64,000 nt of DNA from Stagnimonas sp. (GTDB taxonomy: Bacteria > Pseudomonadota > Gammaproteobacteria > Nevskiales > Nevskiaceae), in contig JAUSQI010000160.1 in assembly GCA_030652575.1 (NCBI GenBank), positions 1 through 64,000 of the forward strand, written 5' to 3'. Numbering within the stretch: position 1 is the first letter of the stretch; every line of letters begins with the position of its first letter. The notes beneath the pieces are model-generated. The model was not told where the DNA came from and did no database searches. It saw only the letters and a list, made by a program, of their open reading frames with translations. Both the position numbers and the translations under genes were made by a program. Below, in pieces: positions 43,266 to 52,308 of the stretch.

Positions 43266-43451
43266 ATGGACAAACGCCTGCTCGATATTTTGGTCTGCCC
43301 CGTTACGCAGACCGCTCTCGTCTACAAGCCTGCCGCGCAGGAGCTATGGTGCCGCGCCTCCCGCCTCGCCTATCCCATCCGCGATGGCGTGCCGGTGATG
43401 CTGGAAGACGAGGCGCGTCCCTTGACCGACGAAGAAGCCGCGACGCTTTGA
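43266..43451 (+). CDS. Trm112/YcaR family small protein
   Basis: A 61-residue protein starting [20 protein letters not shown], with the [18 protein letters not shown] segment that defines the YcaR/Trm112-like family. In many proteobacteria it sits between lpxK and kdsB. Only two cysteines remain, as in bacterial members that have lost the zinc ribbon. Its role is unclear; the eukaryotic relative activates methyltransferases. No kdsB follows; instead a terminator and the convergent rne gene. Confidence 0.9.
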   Translation: MDKRLLDILVCPVTQTALVYKPAAQELWCRASRLAYPIRDGVPVMLEDEARPLTDEEAATL

Positions 43452-43575
43452 GTGCTAAGGCTGTCGTCCCGGCTTGCCGGAGTTCCTGCTCGGTTGCCCG
43501 CGAACGCGCCTGTAAGCCTGCGAGGGCCAGGCAGTCCGACTGATCTGAGGTGCCGACGCAATGAAGTGCGTACAC

Positions 43576-43602
43576 AAAAAAGCCCGCGATGCGGGCTTTT
43601 TT
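43576..43602. terminator. Bidirectional terminator between trm112 and rne
   Basis: AAAAAAGCCCGC-GAT-GCGGGCTTTTTT has a 12-bp perfect stem with A and T runs on both sides. It ends 14 bases from the rne stop and can serve both convergent transcripts. Confidence 0.92.
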
Positions 43603-43616
43603 GTGGCTGCCGTTGA

Positions 43617-46600
43617 TCAGACCAGAGGCTTCTGCTCGGCATCGTCCTGCGGCGTGCTGGCGTCCGCGATGGGCGCTGACTCCGCTGCAGTTGCAGTCGC
43701 CACCACGGCCATCGCCTCCTCACCCGCCAGGACGGATGCCACGGAGGCGCCCGTCTCGGCTGCGGGTGCATCGACGAGCGGCGCGGGCGCCACCGGATCA
43801 GGACGGCGCTCGCGTCGTGCGCGGGAGTCTTCGCGACCCGACACGATCAGGCGCGGCATGAAGTTGCCCGCAGGCGCTGCCGGAGCGATCTGCGGCGAGG
43901 CCGAGAGCACCGGCAGCGAGGTGGGTGCACCGTCGCCGCTGGCAATCAGGCGCGGCGCGAAGCCCTTCGGCACAGCGGCGGTCAGCGGCGTGCTCTCGCT
44001 CACCATCTGCGGCGCATCACTCTCCAGATCGCCGTCACCGCTGGCCACCAGGCGCGGCATCTGCTCGCCGGTCACTTCCTCGGCGCGCGCGACGATGACG
44101 GGCACCGCAACCGGTGCTGGCGCGGCGACTTCTTCACGCGGGGCGCTGGGCTGGGCGCGCGGACGGCCCGAGGGCGTATCCATCGCGGCCTGCATCACCG
44201 CGGCGCTGGGCTGGAAAGCCGGCGCAGGTGTCGGCACTGGCGCCGCAACCACGGGAGCTGCGACCGGGGCCACGAAAGGCGCAGCGGCGGGTGCTTCGAC
44301 TTCGACCGTGCTGACGGCCTCGCTGGCTGGGATGCTGGCTACTTCCGGGCTGCGGTCTTCGCCAGCATCGGCTGTGTCGTCGCCCTCGCTGCCTTCAGCG
44401 GCTTCAGTGCCGTCGGCCAGCAACTGGCCTTGGGCATCGCGACCACGGCCGCCGCGGCGGCGGCGATTGCGACGGCCACGCAGGCTGCGACCGCCGGAGA
44501 CGTTGTCGCGGCCTTCGGCGTCGCCTTCTGCCGTGCCGGACTCTGCCGACGGGCTGCCTTCGGTCGCGTCAGTCACTGTCGGTTCGATCGCCGGCGTGCC
44601 GCTCAGCAGACCTGGCATGAAGGTTGTCGCAGGCGCATCGGCCAGCGGCGGCAGGGCGATGACGGTGCCCGCAACGGTTGCCTGCTCGATGCTGCTGGTA
44701 GCGGCAGCTTCCGGCAGCGCGCGGGGCGGACGACCGCCGCTGTCGCGTGCAGGGCGACCGCCTTCAGCGGCCTGACCTGCAGCCTGCTCGGGACGCGGGG
44801 TGCGCTCGGGGCGCGGCGGACGGCCTGCGCCATCAGCCTCGTTGCGCGGCGGGCGACCACCTTCGGGGCGGCCTTCGCCACGTTCCGGGCGCGGGCCACG
44901 CTCGGGGCGCGGCTGCTGCGGCGCACCGGCAGCGGGCTGAGCGGCCAGCGGCTGGCTGCCTTGCGCGTTCTGCGGCGGACGACCGTCACGACGCGGCTCG
45001 CCCTGCGGTTTGCCATCGCGGCGCTGCTGATTCTGCTGCTGCGGCTGGCCGGGACGGCCGTCCCGGCGTTGCTGATCGTGCGGCTTGCCATCACGACCCT
45101 GCGGACGCTCGTCGCGTTTGCCGTCACGACGCGGGTCGTGACGGTGACCATCCCGCTTGCCATCGCGGCCACCCTTGTCATCGCGCTTCGGCTCGATGAC
45201 GGGCTTGGCGCCAAAGCCGAACACGTAGGCGATACGCGCCCAGAGGCTGTCCTTGGTCACTGCAACCTGCTGCATCACCAGCGCGGGCGCAGGGATAGGT
45301 GCGGGGGCGACCACGGGTGCGGGCACATGCACCGGCGGCGGGGTCGAGGGCAGGATGCCCTGCACCGCGGCCTCGTTGAGCGGCTTGCCGGCAGCGATGG
45401 TCACGATCGGCATGCTCAGGCGTTCGTCGGCCTTGTAGTCGACCGCGATCTTGTGGCTGACGGCGCTGTTGTTGCCTTCGCCGACGTGATCGCCCTTGAT
45501 GCGGGCGATGTGGAAGTGCGGGCTGTCGAGCGTTTCGTTCGGCACCAAAGTGACGGCAATCTTGTAGCTCTTTTCGATCTCGCTGAGCTTGGCGCGCTTT
45601 TCGTTGAGCAGAAAGGTGCCGACATCGACCGGCACCTGGGCGACGACGCGGGCGGTGCGGTCCTTCATGCCCTCTTCTTCGATCAGGCGCAGGATCGACA
45701 GTGCGAGTGATTCGACGCTACGGATGTGGCCAAGGCCAGAGCAGCGCGGGCAGGTGATCTGGGTGTGTTCGACCAGGGTTGGGCGCAGGCGCTGGCGGCT
45801 CAGCTCCAGCAAACCAAATTTGCTGATCTTGCCGAGCTGGATGCGCGCGCGATCCATCTCGACGTGCTTTTCGAGACGCTTCTCGACTTCGCGCTGGTTC
45901 TTGTTCGACTCCATGTCGATGAAGTCGATGACCACCAGGCCGCCCAAGTCGCGCAGGCGCAACTGGCGGGCCACTTCTTCAGCGGCTTCGAGGTTGGTGC
46001 GGAACGCGGTTTCTTCAATGCCGCCGCCGCCGGTGCTCTTGGCCGAGTTGATGTCGATGGCGGTGAGCGCTTCGGTGTGGTCGATCACGATCGAACCGCC
46101 CGAGGGCAGCTTGATGGTGGACTCGTGCGCGGCTTCGATCTGGCTCTCGACCTGATAGCGGCTGAAGAGTGCGACCTCATCCTTGTATTGCTTGAGCTTG
46201 TGCAGATCGGCCGGCATGGTGGCCTCCATCTGCTGCTTGGCCTGCTGGTAGGTTTCCAGGTCATCGACCCAGATCTCGCCGATGTCCGGGCGCAGATAGT
46301 CGCGCAGCGCGCGCAGCACCACGTTGTTCTCCTGGTAGACCAGGAAGGGCGCGGGCTTTTTGGCCACGGCCTCGGTCACGGCCTTCCAGATTTCAGCGAG
46401 GTAGTTGCAGTCCCACTGCAATTCCTCGGCAGTGCGGCCGACGCCGTTGCTGCGCACGATCACGCCCATGCCCTGCGGCAACACGAGGGCATCGAGTGCT
46501 TCGCGGGTTTCTTCGCGGGCTTCGCCTTCGGCGCGGCGGCTGATGCCACCGGCCTTGGGATTGTTGGGCATCAGCACCAGGTAGCGGCCGGCGAGGCTGA

Positions 46601-46955
46601 CGTAGGTGGTGAGTGCCGCCCCCTTGTTGCCGCGCTCTTCCTTTTCCACCTGCACGATGATCTCGGTGCCTTCGGCCACGAGTTCCTTCATGTTCGGCGC
46701 CGAGTTCGGCGCACCCGGCTTGTAGTAGCTCTTGTGGATTTCTTTCAGCGGCAGGAAGCCGTGGCGCTCGGCACCGTACTCGACGAAGCAGGCTTCGAGC
46801 GAGGGTTCTACCCGGGTGATCTTGCCTTTGTAGACATTCGACTTGCGCTGCTCGCGGGCAGCGGTTTCGATGTCAAGGTCGATTAACTTCTGGCCATCGA
46901 CGATGGCGACCCGCAGCTCTTCCGGCTGGGTGGCATTGATGAGAATACGTTTCAT
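43617..46955 (-). CDS. rne: Ribonuclease E
   Basis: A 1112-residue RNase E. The catalytic half has [24 protein letters not shown], an S1 domain (about 35-120), a 5' sensor, the DNase I-like site TAIDINSAK and VVIDFIDM, and the Zn-link CPRC (about 410). It starts bulk mRNA decay and rRNA/tRNA processing, anchored at the inner membrane. From about residue 520 the tail is disordered, with Arg-rich RRDGRP/RRDGKP repeats (likely RNA-binding) and later an Ala/Pro/Val-rich stretch. A motif like [10 protein letters not shown] occurs three times near the end. The ATG at 46955 gives the standard N-terminus. Autoregulation via the leader is known in enteric RNase E; here it is inferred. Confidence 0.95.
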   Translation of the reverse strand: MKRILINATQPEELRVAIVDGQKLIDLDIETAAREQRKSNVYKGKITRVEPSLEACFVEYGAERHGFLPLKEIHKSYYKPGAPNSAPNMKELVAEGTEIIVQVEKEERGNKGAALTTYVSLAGRYLVLMPNNPKAGGISRRAEGEAREETREALDALVLPQGMGVIVRSNGVGRTAEELQWDCNYLAEIWKAVTEAVAKKPAPFLVYQENNVVLRALRDYLRPDIGEIWVDDLETYQQAKQQMEATMPADLHKLKQYKDEVALFSRYQVESQIEAAHESTIKLPSGGSIVIDHTEALTAIDINSAKSTGGGGIEETAFRTNLEAAEEVARQLRLRDLGGLVVIDFIDMESNKNQREVEKRLEKHVEMDRARIQLGKISKFGLLELSRQRLRPTLVEHTQITCPRCSGLGHIRSVESLALSILRLIEEEGMKDRTARVVAQVPVDVGTFLLNEKRAKLSEIEKSYKIAVTLVPNETLDSPHFHIARIKGDHVGEGNNSAVSHKIAVDYKADERLSMPIVTIAAGKPLNEAAVQGILPSTPPPVHVPAPVVAPAPIPAPALVMQQVAVTKDSLWARIAYVFGFGAKPVIEPKRDDKGGRDGKRDGHRHDPRRDGKRDERPQGRDGKPHDQQRRDGRPGQPQQQNQQRRDGKPQGEPRRDGRPPQNAQGSQPLAAQPAAGAPQQPRPERGPRPERGEGRPEGGRPPRNEADGAGRPPRPERTPRPEQAAGQAAEGGRPARDSGGRPPRALPEAAATSSIEQATVAGTVIALPPLADAPATTFMPGLLSGTPAIEPTVTDATEGSPSAESGTAEGDAEGRDNVSGGRSLRGRRNRRRRGGRGRDAQGQLLADGTEAAEGSEGDDTADAGEDRSPEVASIPASEAVSTVEVEAPAAAPFVAPVAAPVVAAPVPTPAPAFQPSAAVMQAAMDTPSGRPRAQPSAPREEVAAPAPVAVPVIVARAEEVTGEQMPRLVASGDGDLESDAPQMVSESTPLTAAVPKGFAPRLIASGDGAPTSLPVLSASPQIAPAAPAGNFMPRLIVSGREDSRARRERRPDPVAPAPLVDAPAAETGASVASVLAGEEAMAVVATATAAESAPIADASTPQDDAEQKPLV

Positions 46956-47404
46956 GGTTTGTTCTTTCTGGTGGTGCGTGCGACCACGGTGAGGCAGGTG
47001 CAATCACGAAGTGCCTTGACTCGGTTCTGCTGCGGCGCGGCAAGTTGGCATAGGCCAACACGGGCACGGCCACCAGACGTTGAACTGTCTGGGAAGGCAG
47101 CAGGCACAGCAGCGACGCAAGCCCGTGGCAGAGTTGCCAGAGCACATCACGGCTGATTGGGAGAAGGTTTTTCATCATCGCGTCCGCTCTTTGGGCGACG
47201 CTAAGGGTGGAACACAACGCTTGTCGCGAAGTGCGTGGCAGACCGGTTGTAGAGGGTCGCTTCGCACGGCAACAAACACTTTTGAAAAGGTCGGGGGCCG
47301 GGTGGTTTGTTAGCATCACGGCTTACAAACACCGGCGACCGGCTTGCAGCGACTTCATAAACCTCATGAAGTGCCTCAGGTTTGGTGCCTAAAGCTCAGG
47401 AATT
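46956..47404. promoter_or_regulatory. Long intergenic region between divergent rne and rluC
   Basis: These 449 bases hold the promoters of both genes and probably a long rne leader. On the plus strand TTGAAA (47282-47287) and TTTGTT (47306-47311), 18 bases apart, are a weak promoter candidate for rluC. Frames that cross the region look like chance. I see no recognised RNA family here. Confidence 0.5.
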
Positions 47405-49054
47405 GTGACACAAAAAAAAGCAGGCGGGCGCAAGCCATCAAACGCGAGTAACGAGACCCGCCCAGCGCGGTCACCCTCCAGATCAGCCCCTAAATCAGCT
47501 TCCAAGCCAACTTTTCGGACAGGCCCCAAAGCCGCTTCGGGCGGCACTTCTCGGTCTGCTGCCGGTGGCGCACGCGCCGCGCCGCGTTCAGCTTCTGGCC
47601 CACGTTCAGCCGGCGATGCACCCGCACCCCGTCGCGCGCCGTCGCGCACGGCCTCGTCGCTGAGTGCCAGCCCGACCTACGGCAAAAAGCGTCCGGTCGG
47701 GGATTTTGAACCGCGTTCGGAGTCGAGCCGCGAAGCGCGCCCGGCCGCACGTTCAGAGCCACGCCCGGAGTCTCGTGCAGACGGCCGTCCGTCCAAGCGC
47801 CCCGCATCTGCCGCTCCCCGCAGTGAGCCGCGCGGCAGCGTGCATGCCAAGCCGCGCAAGACTGATCGCAGCGCACCGCGCCAAGCTGAAGAAGCACCGG
47901 GTGGTCGCCGCGGCCGCGTGCCTGCCGAGCGTCCACATCGCACGACGGACGCCAAGAAGCGCCCCAGCCGGGCCGCCAGCGGCTTTGGTGCCAGCACGCG
48001 GCCCGCGAGCCGCAGCGGTGCTGGTCCTGCAAGCCGCACGCGCGTCGGTGCAGGCGCTGCGCCGCGTGCCCGTCCGCCGCGCAAGCACAGTGTGGATCGC
48101 AACGCTGCACCCGAGGCCCCGCGCCCGATGGAATGGAACGAGGTGCGTCACATCAAGGTGGACGCCAACAGCGACGGCCAGCGCATCGACAACTTTCTGA
48201 TGAAGCATCTGCCCGGCGTGCCGAAATCGGCCGTCTACCGTCTGGTGCGGTCTGGCCAGGTGCGGGTGGATGGCGGTCGCGCCAAGCCCGAGCGCAAGCT
48301 GGTCGCCGCCGAAAGCGTGCGCATCCCGCCGGTGCGCCTGCAAGACCCGGCCGAGGCCGTGCGTCCGCCGGATCGCGTGCTCAACGAGCTGCGCGAATCG
48401 GTGATCCACGAAGACGAGCACTATCTGGTCATCAACAAGCCCGAGGGTCTGTCGAGCCACGGCGGCACCGGCCAGCTCTATGGCGTGATCGAAGCCATCC
48501 GCGCCTGGGAGAAATACGAGTTCATAGAGCTCTGCCATCGCCTGGATCGCGACACCTCCGGCGTTCTGCTGCTCGCCAAGAACCGCAAGGCGCTGCTGCG
48601 CGCGCAGCAGGCGTTCAAGAACCACGAGATCACCAAGCGCTATTTCGCGCTGGTGCATGGCCGCTGGAAAGGCGAAGACCGCGACTGCGATGCCGCGCTG
48701 GTCAAGGTGCGCCTCGGCGACCAGCACCACGTGCAACTCGACGAAGAGGGCAAGCCCTCGCTCAGTCGCTTCTCGCCGCGCAGCAAGTTCAAGGATGCCA
48801 CCCTCTGCGAGGTGGAGATTTTTTCGGGCCGCACGCACCAGATTCGCGTGCACGCCTTGGCGCTCGGTCATCCGGTGGCGGGCGATGCCAAATACGGCGA
48901 GCGCGACCAGAACCACCCGATGCGCGAGAAGGGCCTGAAGCGCATGTTCCTGCACGCGCACTTCCTGCAGCTCAAGCAGGAAGGTGACTTCCCCAAGCTG
49001 CTGCTCAACGCGCCGATGCCGGACGAGCTCAGAAACTTCCTGCAAAAACTGTGA
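47405..49054 (+). CDS. rluC: 23S rRNA pseudouridine synthase RluC with a long basic N-terminal extension
   Basis: A 549-residue protein. Residues 242-549 are standard RluC: S4 domain (VRHIKVDANSDGQRIDNFLM, SAVYRLVRSGQVRVDGG), catalytic motif HRLDRDTSG (D381) and SGRTHQIRVHALALGHPVAGD. RluC makes pseudouridines in 23S rRNA helices around 955, 2504 and 2580. The first 241 residues are a Ser/Pro/Ala/Arg-rich low-complexity extension without a fold. The GTG at 47405 has AGGA 5 bases upstream; an in-frame ATG at 48128 would give a normal-length enzyme. The even composition and lack of stops over 720 bases favour the long form. A HAD gene overlaps its stop by 4 bases. Confidence 0.88.
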   Translation: MTQKKAGGRKPSNASNETRPARSPSRSAPKSASKPTFRTGPKAASGGTSRSAAGGARAAPRSASGPRSAGDAPAPRRAPSRTASSLSASPTYGKKRPVGDFEPRSESSREARPAARSEPRPESRADGRPSKRPASAAPRSEPRGSVHAKPRKTDRSAPRQAEEAPGGRRGRVPAERPHRTTDAKKRPSRAASGFGASTRPASRSGAGPASRTRVGAGAAPRARPPRKHSVDRNAAPEAPRPMEWNEVRHIKVDANSDGQRIDNFLMKHLPGVPKSAVYRLVRSGQVRVDGGRAKPERKLVAAESVRIPPVRLQDPAEAVRPPDRVLNELRESVIHEDEHYLVINKPEGLSSHGGTGQLYGVIEAIRAWEKYEFIELCHRLDRDTSGVLLLAKNRKALLRAQQAFKNHEITKRYFALVHGRWKGEDRDCDAALVKVRLGDQHHVQLDEEGKPSLSRFSPRSKFKDATLCEVEIFSGRTHQIRVHALALGHPVAGDAKYGERDQNHPMREKGLKRMFLHAHFLQLKQEGDFPKLLLNAPMPDELRNFLQKL

Positions 49055-49749
49055 GTGCCGAAATCACCGGTGCCGATAGCGGCACGAAGCCCTACGACCT
49101 GCTGATCTTCGACTGGGATGGCACGCTGGCCGACTCGATCGGCCAGATCGTGCGCTCCATGCAGATCGCCATTGCCGAGCTGGGCTGGGAGCCACGCACC
49201 GACCTCGAAATCGGTCAGCTGATTGGTCTGGGCTTGAGCGATGGCTTGCGCAAGCTCTATCCCGACATCGGCCAGCGTGAGGTCAACGAACTGCTGGGCT
49301 GCTTCCGGCAGCAGTGGATGACCTTGGGCACCGGTCAGGCCGAAGCGCCGTTTTTTGCGGGCGCCGAGGCCGTGCTGCAACAACTGTTCGATGCCGGTTA
49401 TGTGCTGGCGGTAGCCACCGGCAAATCACGGCCGGGGCTCAATCGCGCCCTGGGCTGGCACCGCGGCATGCACAGTCTGTTCATGGCCACCCGCACGGCG
49501 GACGAAACGGCCGACAAGCCGAATCCGCTGATGCTCGAAGAGCTGCTGGTGGAGCTGGAAGTGCCTGCCGGGCGCGCGCTGATGATCGGCGACACCGAGT
49601 ACGACGCGGCGATGGCGACGGCCATCGGCATGGACTCGATCGGTGTGGCGACCGGTGTGCACGAGGCCGGTCGCATCCAGCGCGCAGGGGCTCTGGCGGT
49701 GCTGGGCTCGGTGCGCGATTTGCCGCAGTGGCTGGCGGCGCGCGCTTAG
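49051..49749 (+). CDS. HAD-superfamily hydrolase, phosphoglycolate phosphatase-like
   Basis: A 232-residue HAD-IA phosphatase. Motif I is FDWDGTLADS (nucleophile Asp), motif II is in VATGKSRPG, the lysine is in TADKPNPLM and motif IV is MIGDTEYDAAMA. It resembles the Gph-like enzyme often encoded after rluC. It may remove 2-phosphoglycolate or another phospho-metabolite. It starts with GTG overlapping the rluC stop (GTGA), indicating translational coupling. Confidence 0.9.
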   Translation: MSAEITGADSGTKPYDLLIFDWDGTLADSIGQIVRSMQIAIAELGWEPRTDLEIGQLIGLGLSDGLRKLYPDIGQREVNELLGCFRQQWMTLGTGQAEAPFFAGAEAVLQQLFDAGYVLAVATGKSRPGLNRALGWHRGMHSLFMATRTADETADKPNPLMLEELLVELEVPAGRALMIGDTEYDAAMATAIGMDSIGVATGVHEAGRIQRAGALAVLGSVRDLPQWLAARA

Positions 49750-49758
49750 GGATTCTGC

Positions 49759-50724
49759 TCAGTGGCCGTGCGCCGGATCGCAATCCGGGTCGGCGCATTC
49801 GCCGGTTTCCACCTGCACCGTGACGTGCGTGATGCCGTAGCGCTTGAGCGCGACCCGCACGGCTTCGAGCAGTTCCGGCGTCTGCACGCTGCCGTCCGGG
49901 GTGACATGCAGCGTCATCAGTTTCTTGGTCTGCGACAGCGACCAGGCGTGCAGGTGATGCACGCTCGCCACGCCCGGCACTTGCTGCGGTAAACCCGCCG
50001 CGATTTTTGTCAGGTCCAGGCCGCGGGGCGTGCCTTCGAGCAGGATGTGTGCCGACTCGCGCACGATCTTCAAGCCCATGCGCAGCACCAGTCCGGCCGC
50101 GAGCAAAGACAGCAGCGGATCGGCCGGCAACCAGCCGGTCTTGAGGATGATGAAGGCTGCGACGATTGCCGCCACCGAGCCCAGCAGGTCCGACAGCACA
50201 TGGGCGGCCGCGCCGCGCCGGTTGAGGTCTTCCGCATCGCCACCGTGCAGCAGCGCGAACGACACCACGTTGGCGGTGAGGCCGATGGCCGCGACGATCA
50301 TCATGGTGCTGGCGTCCACCGCCGCCGGGGTGATGAAGCGCTGCACGGCTTCGAAGGTGATCCAGGCGCTGGCCAGCAGCAGCAGGGTGCCGTTGACAAA
50401 GGCAGCCAGCACCGGCATGCGCTCGTGGCCGAAGCTGTGGCCCGCATCGGCCGGGCGCAGCGCTTGGCGCGCGGCGAGCAGGCTCAGGCCCAGCGAGCCG
50501 GCATCCGCCAGCATGTGGCCGGCGTCGGCGATGAGCGCCAGCGAGCCGCTGATGAGTCCGCCGGCAATGCCCACCACCATCGCCACCACGGTGATGCCCA
50601 GCGCCCAGGCCAGGCGTCGGTGCGAGGCGTGCGCGGCATGGTTGTGGTGTTCGTGTTCGTGTTCGTGCGCAGCATGGGCATGGCCTGCGTGATCGTGCGG
50701 ATCGTGTGCGTGGGAGTGATTCAT
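49759..50724 (-). CDS. Cation diffusion facilitator, zinc exporter type
   Basis: A 321-residue CDF transporter. The first 35 residues hold 15 histidines, a likely metal-binding segment. Six membrane helices carry the zinc-site pairs in SGSLALIADAGHMLADAGSL and AAHVLSDLLGS (HxxxD type). A cytoplasmic ferredoxin-like domain follows (about 220-300, with SVHHLHAW), and a Cys/Asp/His tail (CADPDCDPAHGH) may bind metal. CzcD/ZitB-type members export Zn2+, Cd2+ or Co2+ in exchange for protons. It could be regulated by zinc status. The maf gene lies 12 bases upstream and is probably cotranscribed. Confidence 0.91.
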   Translation of the reverse strand: MNHSHAHDPHDHAGHAHAAHEHEHEHHNHAAHASHRRLAWALGITVVAMVVGIAGGLISGSLALIADAGHMLADAGSLGLSLLAARQALRPADAGHSFGHERMPVLAAFVNGTLLLLASAWITFEAVQRFITPAAVDASTMMIVAAIGLTANVVSFALLHGGDAEDLNRRGAAAHVLSDLLGSVAAIVAAFIILKTGWLPADPLLSLLAAGLVLRMGLKIVRESAHILLEGTPRGLDLTKIAAGLPQQVPGVASVHHLHAWSLSQTKKLMTLHVTPDGSVQTPELLEAVRVALKRYGITHVTVQVETGECADPDCDPAHGH

Positions 50725-50736
50725 TTTTCGATCGGG

Positions 50737-51327
50737 TCAGGGCAGGGTGAAGCCGGCTTTGCGCAGCAACTTGGCGGTGGCGATCAGCGGCAGGCCGATG
50801 AGTGCCGTGGGGTCGCGCGACTGCACTTCAGCGGTGAGCGTGATGCCAAGGCCCTCTATTTTCGCAGAGCCTGCGCAATCGTATGCGGGCTCGGCATCGA
50901 CATAACGGATGATCTCGGCATCGCTCAGCTTGCGAAACTTGACCGCCGTGGTGTCGAAGTCGCGATGGGTCGCGCCGCCCTGTCGCATCAGCACCACGGC
51001 GGTGATGAAAGCCGAATACTTGCCGGACAGGAATTTCAGCTGCTCGATCGCATTCGCACGCGAGCCCGGCTTGCCCAGCAGACGACCTTCACAGGCGCAC
51101 ACCTGATCCGAGCCGATCACCCAGGCACCCGGCACCTGGGCTGCAACTGCCTGGGCCTTGCTGAGCGCGAGTCGGGTTGCCAGCGGGGCGGCGGCTTCGT
51201 CGCGCAGCGGTGTTTCGTCGACATCCGGGCTCTGCTGCGTGAAGGGCAGGCGCAGACGAGCGAGCAACTCCGCGCGGTAAGGCGAACCGGAGGCGAGGAT
51301 CAACTGAGGCGGGGACAGGGTGGACAC
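50737..51327 (-). CDS. Maf-like nucleotide pyrophosphatase, YceF type
   Basis: A 196-residue Maf/Ham1-fold protein: LILASGSPYRAELLARL at the N-terminus, the DVDETPL block, IGSDQVCACEGRLLGKPG and the late IEGLGITLTAEVQSRDPTALIGLPL. The SDQV form points to the YceF branch, which hydrolyses 7-methyl-GTP, rather than the YhdE branch acting on dTTP/UTP. The position beside yceD-rpmF-plsX is the conserved one for yceF. It is divergent from yceD. Confidence 0.9.
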   Translation of the reverse strand: MSTLSPPQLILASGSPYRAELLARLRLPFTQQSPDVDETPLRDEAAAPLATRLALSKAQAVAAQVPGAWVIGSDQVCACEGRLLGKPGSRANAIEQLKFLSGKYSAFITAVVLMRQGGATHRDFDTTAVKFRKLSDAEIIRYVDAEPAYDCAGSAKIEGLGITLTAEVQSRDPTALIGLPLIATAKLLRKAGFTLP

Positions 51328-51360
51328 TACAATGACGCTCGCAAAAATCAGATGCCAAGT

Positions 51361-51957
51361 ATGAAAGACCCAGCCCCATCAGAGAAGCGCGCCGACAAGC
51401 TGCCCGCGCGATTCAAAGCCGCCGAGGCGGTTGCGCGCCGTCAGCAAATCAACGGTGTGCTGCCCATTGCGATGCTGCCGCGCCTCGCTGAAGCGCTATC
51501 AGCGCCGGCCGAGTTGCTCACCGTCACAGCGCAATTCAGTCCCCACCCGCGCTCGGTCGGCCGTGCCGACGGCCGCATCACCGGCCTGCTGCCGCTCACC
51601 TGCCAGCGCAGCTTGCAGGTGTTTCAATGGCCGCTCGACATCACTTTCGACTGGATCATGGTGCGCGACGAGGCCGAGGAAGAGCGCCTGCTGGCCGACG
51701 CCGACCCGGTGATGCTGGAAGACGAGCAACTCAAGCTGCACGAGGCGATCGAGGACGAAGTGCTGCTGGCAATCCCGCTGATTCCGCTCGCCCCCGATGC
51801 TCCGATGCCGACGGTGCCAGAGGCGGCAAGCGCGCCGCTCAAGACCAAAAAGCAGGGCAGCAAGACAAAAGCCCCTCAAATCGGCGATAATTTCCAGCTC
51901 GACGACTCTCGTCCAAACCCGTTTTTGGCGCTGAAGGGCAAGTTCACCAAGGACTGA
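51361..51957 (+). CDS. yceD: YceD family (DUF177) protein
   Basis: A 198-residue protein of the DUF177 family. [23 protein letters not shown] contains the conserved Cys-x-R-x-L core, and the terminal [10 protein letters not shown] motif is typical. YceD proteins bind 23S rRNA or take part in its accumulation, and the gene almost always precedes rpmF, as here (103 bases). ATG at 51352 is an alternative start; neither has a strong ribosome site. Confidence 0.9.
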   Translation: MKDPAPSEKRADKLPARFKAAEAVARRQQINGVLPIAMLPRLAEALSAPAELLTVTAQFSPHPRSVGRADGRITGLLPLTCQRSLQVFQWPLDITFDWIMVRDEAEEERLLADADPVMLEDEQLKLHEAIEDEVLLAIPLIPLAPDAPMPTVPEAASAPLKTKKQGSKTKAPQIGDNFQLDDSRPNPFLALKGKFTKD

Positions 51958-52060
51958 CCCACCAGCACCGGACAGTTGGCATGGCTTCGATTCACGGCTG
52001 CAAGTTCGCTTAAGGCCACGCTTATCACTGCATCATCTACAGGACCGACCGGAGCTTTCC

Positions 52061-52264
52061 ATGGCCGTTCAACAAGACCGTAAATCCCGTTCCAAGCGCG
52101 GCCACCGCCGCAGCCACGACGCCCTCTCCCTGCCTGCGCTGTCGATCGACCCGACCTCGGGCGAGACGCATCTGCGTCACCACGTCACCGCCGAAGGCTA
52201 CTACCGCGGCCGCAAGGTGATCGACAAGGCTGGCAAGGCACCCGCTGCCGAAGAGTCCGCTTAA
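52061..52264 (+). CDS. rpmF: 50S ribosomal protein L32
   Basis: A 67-residue L32: [22 protein letters not shown] is the diagnostic start, and [17 protein letters not shown] the conserved C-terminal region. It lacks the zinc cysteines found in some phyla. An extra acidic/Ala tail ends the protein. GGAG lies 8 bases before the ATG. Confidence 0.97.
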   Translation: MAVQQDRKSRSKRGHRRSHDALSLPALSIDPTSGETHLRHHVTAEGYYRGRKVIDKAGKAPAAEESA

Positions 52265-52280
52265 AGCCCTAACAGGCTTT
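52263..52280 (+). terminator. Weak hairpin between rpmF and plsX
   Basis: AAAGCC-CTAACA-GGCTTT is a 6-bp stem overlapping the rpmF stop, with no real T run. It could reduce readthrough into plsX. Confidence 0.4.
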
Positions 52281-52308
52281 GCTTCGCCCTGAGCCAACGC
52301 TGCGGCGC

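Noticed and set aside
47282-47311. Confident sigma-70 promoter for rluC
   Set aside because: The -10 candidate TTTGTT is poor and spacing is 18; mentioned only as a weak possibility in the intergenic entry.
46873-47319. Possible small protein in the rne leader
   Set aside because: Overlaps the rne start, has mixed composition and no ribosome site; more likely untranslated leader.
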